The notes under the pieces are model-generated. The model was not told the DNA's origin, did not search any database, and saw only the letters and a list, made by a program, of their open reading frames with translations. 29,037 nt of DNA from JAQVWU01 sp964628455 (GTDB lineage: Bacteria > Bacillota > Clostridia > Oscillospirales > CAG-272). The stretch covers positions 1-29,037 of the forward strand of contig CAZVPD010000024.1 in the NCBI GenBank assembly GCA_964628455.1, written 5' to 3'. Positions 15,709 to 22,975 of this stretch are shown here, piece by piece. How positions within the stretch are numbered: the stretch's first letter is position 1; each line of letters begins with the position of its first letter. Both the position numbers and the translations under genes were made by a program.

Positions 15709-17496
15709 TTACTGCCTGATGCGCCTTACGTTTCCCCGCGGGGCGTCTCCTCTTTTATACGCCTCGACCACCGCCGCAGCCTCCCGTCGGGATTCCGTGG
15801 TAAACATAAAATGACGGTCATCCACCCCGGACCGGTCAAGCAGGGACATTTTATCCGCCATGTAAACGGGAACGGAATTGAGAAGGATGTCCCTGCCGGC
15901 ACTTTTTATGACCGGAAAGACCGTATTTGTGCGGTCGCGCAAAGCGGCGGTCCCGACAGGCTTTTCAAGGAGCATAAGCGGCAGTCTTCCGTAAACAATA
16001 ACGCCCTTTCTTTTATAGACCGCACCGGCCGTCCCCGGGACTCCGTCTGTATTTTCCGGGATATTGATGTCGCGTATCTGAGGCAAAGTCAGTTCGGGAG
16101 AGAGGATCACCCCGTCCAGGGAAGAAAATACCGCGGCTGTAAAGCTGTTGAAAATATTCAGCCTGAAGTCGCCGGTAACGGTAAATCCCGTATTCAAAGC
16201 TATCCCGATATGACCGATGTTTCCGGCCAGCGCGTGGCGCGCTCCCGCGTCGAACGCCTTTTGCAGCAGGCGGAGGATATCACCGGTCTCGCCGTCGGTT
16301 ATGACGGCAGGCAGGACTACGCCGGTCACATTCTCCGCGGTTTTTTTATAGTATTCAAGCGGAAGATAGACAACTTCGAAAAAACCTCCGCCCGCGATGC
16401 GGTCCGCCGACTCAAATCTGGCCGTTAAGCGCGGAATAAAAACCGGATTCGGCTTTACCGCGTTTTTCGCCGGTTTGTCGGGGAGCCGGACTTCCCGCTT
16501 TTCTTCCGGAATCACTTCATAAACGCGTCCGACACTTCGGAATTGCGTTTTATGAGCATTTGTTTCGGCTTTGTCGCGTTCCGAACGAACACCGAGCATA
16601 CCCGCGTCCGTCTTCTTTTTATAATAACCGTCGGTAAATCCGGACCGTGAAAATACCGATGAAAGCTTTTTAAGTTCATCGGGTGAAGCGGAGCGCCCCG
16701 AATCGATGAGGCGGCGGTATGCAGCCGTAACCTCGTAAACATATTCCGGGGATTTCATACGCCCTTCGATTTTAAGCGAGGTGATCCCGCCGGCAATAAT
16801 TTCGGGTATATGGCCGGCAAGGCAGACATCGCGAAGGCTGAGAGGATAGGAGCCGTTATACGAAAGGCGGCAGGGCTGCGCGCATTCTCCGCGATTACCG
16901 CTTCTGCCGCCCATCACGTAACTGAGAAGGCACTGGCCGGAATGCGACACGCACAGCGCGCCGTGAACAAACATCTCCGTTTCGATGGGCGAATCCCTGA
17001 CAAGCCGTGCGATATTTTCAGCCGATAGTTCCCGCGCGCATACCATCCGCGAAAAACCGAGGTCCGCAAGCGCGCAGGCCGCAGCCGCACTGTGACCCGA
17101 AGCCTGAGTGCTGGCATGGAGCGGGATTCCGGGCAGACAGCGCCGCAGAAGCGAAGCGAGGCCGAGGTCGGCGACAATCAGCGCGTCGGTCCCTGCCTCA
17201 TATAAAAACGCCGCATAGCGAAGCGCGTCGTTCATTTCCCTGTCGTAAATCTGCGTATTGAGGGTGCAGTAAACCCGCACTCCCGACGAGTGGCAGCGGA
17301 CAACCGCTTCGCGCAGCGCTGCATCGCCGAAGTTGCGGGCATTTATGCGCGCATTGAAAGCGGCGCCGCCGAGATAAACCGCATCGGCTCCGCCGAGGAT
17401 TGCCGCGTCAACCGACGCGGGTGAACCGCACGGAGCCAGCAGTTCGGGCAGTTTTACGGTTTTACCTTCCCGGCTGTCTTTGACGCAGGTCATCAA
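15709..17496 (-). CDS. U32 peptidase-family protein (RlhA/TrhP-type)
   Basis: The 595-residue protein has the U32 family core: LLAPCGSPASVDAAILGGADAVYLG in pieces near the start, then RINARNF, the signature MFVHGALCVSHSGQC, and the cysteine cluster RGECAQPCRLSY. A fourth Cys is in LRDVCLAGHIPEII. These cysteines fit the iron-sulphur cluster inferred for relatives such as E. coli RlhA and TrhP, which make hydroxylated bases in 23S rRNA and tRNA rather than cut peptides. The region after about residue 330 may be the DUF3656-like part of the RlhA branch. The start overlaps zapA by 35 bases, supported by AAAGGA five bases before the ATG; this zapA-U32 coupling is common in Bacillota. Confidence 0.88.
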   Translation of the reverse strand: MMTCVKDSREGKTVKLPELLAPCGSPASVDAAILGGADAVYLGGAAFNARINARNFGDAALREAVVRCHSSGVRVYCTLNTQIYDREMNDALRYAAFLYEAGTDALIVADLGLASLLRRCLPGIPLHASTQASGHSAAAACALADLGFSRMVCARELSAENIARLVRDSPIETEMFVHGALCVSHSGQCLLSYVMGGRSGNRGECAQPCRLSYNGSYPLSLRDVCLAGHIPEIIAGGITSLKIEGRMKSPEYVYEVTAAYRRLIDSGRSASPDELKKLSSVFSRSGFTDGYYKKKTDAGMLGVRSERDKAETNAHKTQFRSVGRVYEVIPEEKREVRLPDKPAKNAVKPNPVFIPRLTARFESADRIAGGGFFEVVYLPLEYYKKTAENVTGVVLPAVITDGETGDILRLLQKAFDAGARHALAGNIGHIGIALNTGFTVTGDFRLNIFNSFTAAVFSSLDGVILSPELTLPQIRDINIPENTDGVPGTAGAVYKRKGVIVYGRLPLMLLEKPVGTAALRDRTNTVFPVIKSAGRDILLNSVPVYMADKMSLLDRSGVDDRHFMFTTESRREAAAVVEAYKRGDAPRGNVRRIRQ

Positions 17497-17767
17497 GTTC
17501 CTTTCTCAGGCGCTGGATTTCGAGAAGACCGTCATCGCGCTGTTTTTTTACCGTTTCCAGCGTCAGTGCGGTTTTTAATTTATCATCAAGATAATCAAGC
17601 GCGCATACCAGCGCCGCCTCGGTCTTGCTGCACCTTTTGTTTGACATGACCATGCCGTTTATGCGTCCGTCGATGATTTTCGCCAGTCCCAAAACATATT
17701 CTTCGTTTTCATCCGACAGCAGGTTAAGTTCTATTCCGCTGATCTCCACGATATAACGTTCTTTCAT
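17462..17767 (-). CDS. zapA: Cell division protein ZapA
   Basis: ZapA binds FtsZ and bundles its filaments in the Z-ring. The 101-residue protein has the short N-terminal FtsZ-binding head (YIVEISGIELNLLSDENEEYV, shown here as a 21-residue region at 5-25 in outline: beta strands, then an acidic turn) followed by helices and a C-terminal coiled coil rich in Lys, Glu, Leu and Arg (about 68-98). Length and pattern match clostridial ZapA. It is first in the long minus-strand run and probably driven by the promoter at 17908-17936. Its end overlaps the U32 start, suggesting coupled translation. Confidence 0.9.
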   Translation of the reverse strand: MKERYIVEISGIELNLLSDENEEYVLGLAKIIDGRINGMVMSNKRCSKTEAALVCALDYLDDKLKTALTLETVKKQRDDGLLEIQRLRKELDDLRQRQPGR

Positions 17768-17876
17768 GTCTGTTTCCGCCGCCTTTAAAAAATCCGCTGT
17801 TCAAAGGCATCCTTTCCGTCTGTTGTCTTTTTTTGTCCCATGATCCGTGACATGACGCTTTATTTGCATTTATGTC

Positions 17877-17905
17877 TTGAAAAATACGCACCGGTATATT
17901 ATACT
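17877..17905 (+). promoter_or_regulatory. proB promoter
   Basis: TTGAAA at 17877-17882, a 17-base spacer and TATACT at 17900-17905 face proB, leaving a leader of about 130 bases before its GTG start. It partly overlaps the divergent zapA promoter region. Confidence 0.55.
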
Positions 17906-17907
17906 AT

Positions 17908-17936
17908 ATTATAATCTATTTTCTGCATAATTTAAA
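17908..17936 (-). promoter_or_regulatory. zapA operon promoter
   Basis: On the minus strand TTTAAA (plus 17931-17936), a 17-base spacer and a perfect TATAAT (17908-17913) face zapA. The -35 box is weak. The two -10 boxes of the divergent promoters are only a few bases apart, so the transcripts may interfere or be co-regulated. Confidence 0.5.
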
Positions 17937-18041
17937 GAGCTTTTTCACGCAAAGTTGAAAATTTTCTTCGAAACATCCTCATCCCGCATATCCCGAGCCG
18001 GTCTTCCCATTCTATATTAAATTTCAGGAGATGTCAATATC

Positions 18042-18833
18042 GTGGATTTTATCAGAAACGCCAGGCGTATCGTCATTAAAATCGGTTCGTCCACTCTGAC
18101 GCACTCGACAGGACGCCTGAACCTGCACCGGATCGAAACGCTGGCGCGTGTTCTCTCCGATTTTAAAAACGCGGGCAAAAGCATTATACTGGTCACATCC
18201 GGAGCCATTGCGGCCGGTAAAGCGAAAATGGGACTGGATCACCGTCCCTCGACGACAGAAGAAAAACAGGCGATGGCCGCCGTCGGTCAGTGCGAGCTGA
18301 TGAGTATATACGAGCGGTTCTTCCGAATGTACGGCCACACGGTCGGTCAGATCCTCATCACGCGCGACACGGTGGATAATCCCGCTTCACGCAAAAACGC
18401 CGAAAACACCTTCAAAACGCTGCTTGCCATGGGCTGCGTTCCGATCGTCAACGAAAATGACACCATATCCTTTGAAGAAATAGAATTCGGAGACAACGAC
18501 ACCCTTTCCGCTTATGTGGCGCTGCTTTGCCGTGCCGACGTTCTTGTCAATTTAAGCGATATCGACGGTCTTTACGACAGCGACCCGCATAAAAATCCCG
18601 GAGCAAAACTGATCCCCTCGGTTGAAAGAATCGACGACACCATCCGCGCGGCGGCAGGCGGCGCCGGAAGCGCTGCCGGTACGGGCGGCGTTATCACCAA
18701 GCTGCATGCCGCCGAAATAGCCTGTACAAACGACATTCCCATGTTCATTATAAACGGCGAAAACCCCGAGATCATGTATGATCTTTTTCAGGGACATCAT
18801 GTCGGAACTTATTTTATGCCCTACGGAAATTAA
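18042..18833 (+). CDS. proB: Glutamate 5-kinase without PUA domain
   Basis: ProB phosphorylates glutamate at the gamma-carboxyl with ATP, the first step of proline synthesis. The 263-residue amino-acid-kinase domain is complete: VIKIGSSTL (11-19), ILVTSGAIAAG, VNENDTISF with FGDNDTLSA, and GGVITKLHAA. It ends where the C-terminal PUA domain of longer enzymes such as that of E. coli (about 367 residues) would begin; short forms exist in other bacteria. proA, usually the next gene, is missing here and thiI follows instead. The start is GTG, with AGGAG eleven bases upstream; the ATG between them is in another frame. Confidence 0.95.
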   Translation: MDFIRNARRIVIKIGSSTLTHSTGRLNLHRIETLARVLSDFKNAGKSIILVTSGAIAAGKAKMGLDHRPSTTEEKQAMAAVGQCELMSIYERFFRMYGHTVGQILITRDTVDNPASRKNAENTFKTLLAMGCVPIVNENDTISFEEIEFGDNDTLSAYVALLCRADVLVNLSDIDGLYDSDPHKNPGAKLIPSVERIDDTIRAAAGGAGSAAGTGGVITKLHAAEIACTNDIPMFIINGENPEIMYDLFQGHHVGTYFMPYGN

Positions 18834-18877
18834 AAACCGCCGATAAAAACAAAAAAACCAAAGGAATAGTTTTCCCA

Positions 18878-20050
18878 ATGAAAGAAATACTTCTGCTGAA
18901 ATACGGTGAAATCGCATTAAAGGGGCTGAACAAAAGCAGCTTCGAAAAAATCCTTTGCCGTACGCTCGAAGACCGTCTGACCGAATACGGTCTTTTTGAT
19001 ATATACCGCGCTCAAAGCACTATTTATGCCGAACCGAAGGACGGCACGGAACCCGATATGGAGGGTGCCGCTGCGGCAGCCTCAAAAGTTTTCGGCCTGG
19101 CCGCCGTATGCCGCGCGCTCGTTGTGGAAAAAGATACCGAAAAAATAAAGGCCGCCGCCCTTCGGTATGTTCCCCGCTTTCTCGAAGGGAAAAAGAGCTT
19201 CAAAGTCGAATGCAAGCGAAGCGACAAACGCTTTCCGCTCACCTCGCCGCAGCTTGCCGCCGAAGTCGGAGGCGCGCTGTTTGAACACCTCGGCAATATC
19301 GCCGTCGATGTCTTTCATCCGGAGATCACCATCCGTGTGGAAATACGCGATTATGCCGCGTATATACATGCCGGCCGGATAAAGGGAGCGGGAGGGATTC
19401 CCGTCGGAACGAGCGGCAAAGCAATGCTGCTCCTTTCGGGCGGTATCGACAGCCCGGTAGCGGGCTATATGATGGCAAAACGCGGCGTCGCGGTCGAAGC
19501 GGTTCACTTCGAGAGTTTTCCCTATACGGGCGAACGCGCGAAGGAAAAAGTTTTTTCCCTCACATCGATCCTCTCGCAATGGTGCGGAACAATTCATGTC
19601 AGCGTTGTCTCTATGACCAAAATACAGGAAGCGATTTCCCGCTCATGCCGGGAGGAATATTTTACGCTTCTGCTCCGCCGTTCCATGATGCGAATTGCGG
19701 AACGGCTGGCAAAAAGGAACGGCTGCAGCGCGCTTATAACGGGCGAAAGCCTCGGTCAGGTCGCAAGCCAGACCATGCAGGCATTGAGAATAACCGACAG
19801 CGCGGCCGATATGCTGGTCCTGCGCCCCTGCATCGGCTTGGATAAAGAAGAAATTATTGCGACAGCAAGAAAAATCGGGACCTTTGAAACATCGATCCTG
19901 CCGTATGAAGACTGCTGCACGGTCTTCACACCCCGCCATCCGAACACCAAACCGCTGATGCATTTCGTTCTCGAAGAAGAAGACAAATACGACCATGCGT
20001 CACTCGAAGACGAAGCGGTCAGCCATTTTACGGGCACATCCGTATCATAA
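18878..20050 (+). CDS. thiI: tRNA 4-thiouridine synthase ThiI
   Basis: ThiI adenylates and thiolates uridine 8 of tRNAs and in many bacteria also feeds sulphur to thiamine synthesis. The 390-residue protein has the ferredoxin-like N-terminus (EILLLKYGEIALKGLN, 3-18), a THUMP RNA-binding domain (about 60-165), and the PP-loop LLLSGGIDSPVAG (184-196). The block YEDCCTVFTPRHPNTKP near the C-terminus is typical of the family. There is no rhodanese domain, the normal state in Bacillota, where a dedicated cysteine desulfurase often sits next door; none is seen here. AAAGGA lies a short way upstream of the ATG. It follows proB after 44 bases and is likely co-transcribed. Confidence 0.96.
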   Translation: MKEILLLKYGEIALKGLNKSSFEKILCRTLEDRLTEYGLFDIYRAQSTIYAEPKDGTEPDMEGAAAAASKVFGLAAVCRALVVEKDTEKIKAAALRYVPRFLEGKKSFKVECKRSDKRFPLTSPQLAAEVGGALFEHLGNIAVDVFHPEITIRVEIRDYAAYIHAGRIKGAGGIPVGTSGKAMLLLSGGIDSPVAGYMMAKRGVAVEAVHFESFPYTGERAKEKVFSLTSILSQWCGTIHVSVVSMTKIQEAISRSCREEYFTLLLRRSMMRIAERLAKRNGCSALITGESLGQVASQTMQALRITDSAADMLVLRPCIGLDKEEIIATARKIGTFETSILPYEDCCTVFTPRHPNTKPLMHFVLEEEDKYDHASLEDEAVSHFTGTSVS

Positions 20051-20274
20051 AGGCACGGGCTGTATGATGCAAAAACAAAGCATGCAAGAGACATTTAAAA
20101 CACGGAGAAAACTTTTCTTCCTGTTTCGAAAATAAGATAAAGAGGACGGAGCAAATCGTCGGGGATATCTCGGCACCCGCAGGAAATTCAGCGCAGCCGG
20201 AGGATGAGCGGGGCAGTCAAACCGAAGTCAGCACAGCCCCCGCCGTGATTATCCGAACCGACAGAGGAAACGGA

Positions 20275-20907
20275 ATGACATGCGATAAAGACGAAAACGA
20301 TATTCCGGTTATTTTAAAGAAATACCCCGATCTTGACAGATACAGCAGAAACCGCAGCGTTCTGCGGGCAGCCGCATCCGTATTGTGGTATGCGTTCTGG
20401 TCGGGCGTATACTATGCCTATTTTATCCTGCCCGGGAAAAGTCTGTTCCGGGGAGCCGGCACAACCGGCATACTTGTTCCGCTTATTCTCGCCGTCATCC
20501 TTCTTTTTCCGTTTTTGGTCTTTAAAGCGCATAGGCTGACAGCCGACAGGAATTACTGCGGCGTTGTCAGGCAGATAAGGCGGGCGTATAAAATCAAACC
20601 GCTCATCCCCGGAGCTTCATCGGCCGGCAATTTAAAAGAACGGGAATGCCTTGTCTTTTTTATCGAGGACAGCACGGGAAAAATGCACGAGTATACCTAC
20701 TGGGAAAAAAACGAAATCGACAACCTCGTATATTTCAGAACAGGCAGCCGTGTCATCCATTTTAAAGAAATCAAATACCCGTATAACCGCGACCTGAAGA
20801 AAGAAAAAGTTTTCTGCGTCATATGCTGCAATATGCTGTCCGAAAATGACGAAAATCCCGGGTACCCGTGCCCGAGATGCGGGCATTCGATCATACGGAT
20901 CCATTGA
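20275..20907 (+). CDS. Membrane protein with C-terminal zinc ribbon
   Basis: I do not recognise this 210-residue protein. It has two hydrophobic segments near the N-terminus (about residues 34-56 and 65-87), then a soluble domain of beta-strand character (ECLVFFIEDSTG, YFRTGSRVIHFKEI), and ends in a zinc-ribbon-like pair CVICC...CPRCGH with Cys-x2-Cys spacing in both knuckles. The ATG at 20275 has GAGGAAACGG just upstream and is preferred over a GTG ten codons earlier; the frame is open back to 20068 without another good start. It lies 224 bases after thiI, a gap in which I see no promoter, terminator or RNA. It ends before a two-way terminator. Confidence 0.65.
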   Translation: MTCDKDENDIPVILKKYPDLDRYSRNRSVLRAAASVLWYAFWSGVYYAYFILPGKSLFRGAGTTGILVPLILAVILLFPFLVFKAHRLTADRNYCGVVRQIRRAYKIKPLIPGASSAGNLKERECLVFFIEDSTGKMHEYTYWEKNEIDNLVYFRTGSRVIHFKEIKYPYNRDLKKEKVFCVICCNMLSENDENPGYPCPRCGHSIIRIH

Positions 20908-20934
20908 TTTTCGGGACTTTTTACAGGACGGAGC

Positions 20935-20961
20935 AAAAGGAGCTGCCGCACAGCTCCTTTT
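20935..20961. terminator. Bidirectional terminator between convergent genes
   Basis: AAAAGGAGCTG (20935-20945) pairs perfectly with CAGCTCCTTTT (20951-20961) around the loop CCGCA. T residues follow and A residues precede, so it can end both the zinc-ribbon gene and the opposing ogg1 transcript. Confidence 0.88.
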
Positions 20962-20977
20962 TTACAGGTATATTCCG

Positions 20978-21838
20978 TTATATTCGCGTCTGCATCCTGC
21001 CGCAGGTGCCTCGTTCGTAATAGAACAGGTACTGCTGAGCGATTCCGGCATATCTGCCGAGAGAAGCTATATCGAGACTGCCGCAGAAATACCGGTCGAG
21101 GCAGCGGCGTATCCATACGTCGACGGGAAAAGCTTCTGTTCTGCCGAAACCGAATAAAGCGGCACAGGATGCGACTTTCAGACCGATGCCCTTCACGGCA
21201 CACAATTTTTTTATGAGTGTTTCCGTATCGTCGGCTGCGAGAGATCCGAGGTCTATTTTGCCTTCGGCAACCTGAAGGGCTGCGTCGTAAAGATATTTGG
21301 CCCTGAATCCCGTCCGCAGGGCAAACAGGCCGTCTGTTCCGGTTTTATACAGCGATTCCGCTGTCGGAAACGAATAATAACCTTCCGGCGCACCGTCTGC
21401 CGGGTCCCCGCATGCCCGGCACAGCGCGGCTATGATCTTTTTGATCCTGCCGATATTGTTGTTCTGAGAAAGGATAAACGAACAGATCGTTTCCCAGGGC
21501 TGCTGCCGGAGGATGCGTATGCCGTCGCCGTAAACGAGCGCCCTGTTCATGATGTCACAGTCGAAGTGTTCCGCTATATCACGTTTGACGGCTCCGTAGT
21601 CGGTATCCAGCGCAAGAAAGTGTATCCACAGCTCCGTTTCGCCTGCTTTTCTGCCGTAAATGCGCAGAATATCGGCGGACGGCTGCGTAAAACGTATATA
21701 CCGGCCGAACGCAACTCCCGAAAACCCGCCGTCTTCTTCTTCAAATCGGAAGCACTGGCCGCATCCGAAAGTCTTGCGCAGCGAGAGGTCCGTTATGCCG
21801 GTAATTTCCGTGTAACCGTCATATTGTTCTACAGTCAT
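20978..21838 (-). CDS. ogg: 8-oxoguanine DNA glycosylase, Ogg1 type
   Basis: This bifunctional glycosylase/lyase removes 8-oxoguanine from DNA. The 286-residue protein aligns by eye with human OGG1: GCGQCFRF (25-32) and SGVAFGRYIRFTQ for the N-terminal domain, PWETICSFILSQNNNIGRI (114-132) with the damage-contact Asn pair, and the helix-hairpin-helix VKGIGLKVASC (215-225) followed by FPVDVWI. The catalytic Lys221 and Asp240 are both present, which separates it from monofunctional AlkA-type enzymes that lack the Lys. Such Ogg1 proteins are known in clostridia. It lies 11 bases after the DUF6062 gene and must be co-transcribed with it. The far C-terminus is Cys- and Tyr-rich and unremarkable. 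Confidence 0.92.
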   Translation of the reverse strand: MTVEQYDGYTEITGITDLSLRKTFGCGQCFRFEEEDGGFSGVAFGRYIRFTQPSADILRIYGRKAGETELWIHFLALDTDYGAVKRDIAEHFDCDIMNRALVYGDGIRILRQQPWETICSFILSQNNNIGRIKKIIAALCRACGDPADGAPEGYYSFPTAESLYKTGTDGLFALRTGFRAKYLYDAALQVAEGKIDLGSLAADDTETLIKKLCAVKGIGLKVASCAALFGFGRTEAFPVDVWIRRCLDRYFCGSLDIASLGRYAGIAQQYLFYYERGTCGRMQTRI

Positions 21839-21849
21839 AATAATCCGTT

Positions 21850-22563
21850 TTATTTTCCTTTTAAAAAATGAACCGCACGCTCTATCGCGTCCTTCGAGTT
21901 TTTCCAGGACTCGTTTTCATAACGATAATCGAATTTTTTACAGAACCAGCTGATATCGCCGCGAAGCTCGTTCAAATAAGCGGTGACAACGGAAGTCAGC
22001 ACACCGCTGAATACCGGAAACTTTTTTTTATTCAGCTGTATGTTTCCGCATCCGATCAGCATGCAGTAATGCGGAAGGCAGAAATAAGGCTGTTTTTTCA
22101 TTTTCTCCTCAAACGGATTCTGTTTCTGGCCGCTGTCCGTTTCCCAGAGATAAACGGCGTTTTCGATCATCTTTTTCAGTGAATACTCGATGCGGCCGCA
22201 CACATAGCAGGTATTGTCCAGTTTTCTGATGCGTTCGGAAGCCCCGGACGCGGCAGGATGAAGAAATCCCGACATTCCGCTTTTTTCAAAATCCGCCCTT
22301 ATAACGTCAAGATGGCTCTCGAGCATCAGCGCCATTCCCAGACGGTTCTTGCGAACGAACATCCTATCGTAATGACCGCGGCAGAAACCGAGTTCGTTGG
22401 TTTTCTGCCGGATATCCGGTTCCATCATAGACGCGCCTAATATAAGGTCCAGCTCGTTTTCTTCAAGCCTGTCGTGCAGATGGCAGAAGGGACAGCCGAG
22501 GGAACGGTCGGCCGCACATGCGTCAAATGATTCGTTGACAGGTATGGTATATATTTTTTCCAC
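21850..22563 (-). CDS. DUF6062-family cysteine-rich protein
   Basis: This 237-residue protein fits the clostridial DUF6062 family, whose function I do not know. Four short Cys/His pairs are spaced along it: CPFC (24-27) in CPFCHLHDRLE, CRGH (61-64) in FCRGHYDRM, CYVC (119-122) and CLPH further on, so it probably binds one or two zinc ions or a cluster. The rest is helical, with several Arg/Lys-rich stretches. It starts 31 bases after the stop of a possible small ORF and its ribosome site AAAAGGAGACTG is strong. It is followed after 11 bases by ogg1, suggesting a functional tie to DNA oxidation repair or only shared regulation. Confidence 0.8.
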   Translation of the reverse strand: MEKIYTIPVNESFDACAADRSLGCPFCHLHDRLEENELDLILGASMMEPDIRQKTNELGFCRGHYDRMFVRKNRLGMALMLESHLDVIRADFEKSGMSGFLHPAASGASERIRKLDNTCYVCGRIEYSLKKMIENAVYLWETDSGQKQNPFEEKMKKQPYFCLPHYCMLIGCGNIQLNKKKFPVFSGVLTSVVTAYLNELRGDISWFCKKFDYRYENESWKNSKDAIERAVHFLKGK

Positions 22564-22594
22564 TTCGGCAGTCTCCTTTTCTGAAGGCGATCCT

Positions 22595-22795
22595 TCATCC
22601 CTTTCCGACGGGATGCTTTTTTGTGAACGGCGTGATGATTTTTTCGGAGGAAGCAGCTTTTAACGCGAAACTGCGTTTATCCGCGGAAAACATCCCGGTG
22701 CATACGGCCGGTATATCAAAATCAAATACCGGTATCGGCATAACAAGGGAAAATACGGCGGTTTTTCCTTTAAAATCATCCCTTTCAAACTTCAT
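22595..22795 (-). CDS. Possible small ORF upstream of DUF6062, 66 residues
   Basis: The frame encodes 66 residues with no family I recognise. In favour: it begins exactly where a good promoter (22803-22830) would start transcription, lies on the strand of the following operon, and ends 31 bases before the DUF6062 start. Against: it has no upstream ribosome site and would need leaderless translation. An overlapping 71-codon frame on the plus strand (22623-22838) looks no worse by codon use. If it is not coding, 22564-22795 is a 5' leader of about 230 bases. Confidence 0.35.
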   Translation of the reverse strand: MKFERDDFKGKTAVFSLVMPIPVFDFDIPAVCTGMFSADKRSFALKAASSEKIITPFTKKHPVGKG

Positions 22796-22802
22796 CTTCT
22801 CT

Positions 22803-22830
22803 ATTCTAACATATCTGTCCGAAATGTCAA
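22803..22830 (-). promoter_or_regulatory. Promoter for the DUF6062-ogg1 transcript
   Basis: On the minus strand a perfect TTGACA (plus 22825-22830), a 16-base spacer and TAGAAT (22803-22808) face the DUF6062 gene. The expected start near 22796 falls on or next to the ATG of the 66-codon ORF. Confidence 0.7.
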
Positions 22831-22879
22831 GCGTATAGTAAGCGAAGTAAAAGTTAATGAAAGGAACGTTTTTTGACTA

Positions 22880-22908
22880 TTGCACATTTCCCTCCGGTAT
22901 GTTATAAT
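22880..22908 (+). promoter_or_regulatory. Promoter for the GDSL-dut-maf-nth transcript
   Basis: TTGCAC at 22880-22885, a 17-base spacer and a perfect TATAAT at 22903-22908 face the GDSL hydrolase. The candidate long start at 22880 lies inside this promoter, which supports the ATG at 22976 instead. Confidence 0.7.
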
Positions 22909-22975
22909 TGTTTTTGCAAGCTGTTTTTTTATTTTCTTTTTTCGGCCGGATTTTTTTGTCGACGGGGGATTTCTG

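Noticed and set aside
20051..20274. Short ORF of 23 codons and possible RNA gene after thiI
   Set aside because: No ribosome site, conserved fold or promoter; only the start of the zinc-ribbon gene is supported.
22623..22838. 71-codon plus-strand frame opposite the 66-codon ORF
   Set aside because: It crosses the minus-strand promoter at 22803-22830, has no ribosome site I trust, and no promoter of its own.
22880..22975. Longer start for the GDSL hydrolase at 22880
   Set aside because: That stretch contains the TTGCAC-N17-TATAAT promoter; the ATG at 22976 begins a proper signal peptide with a G-rich ribosome site.
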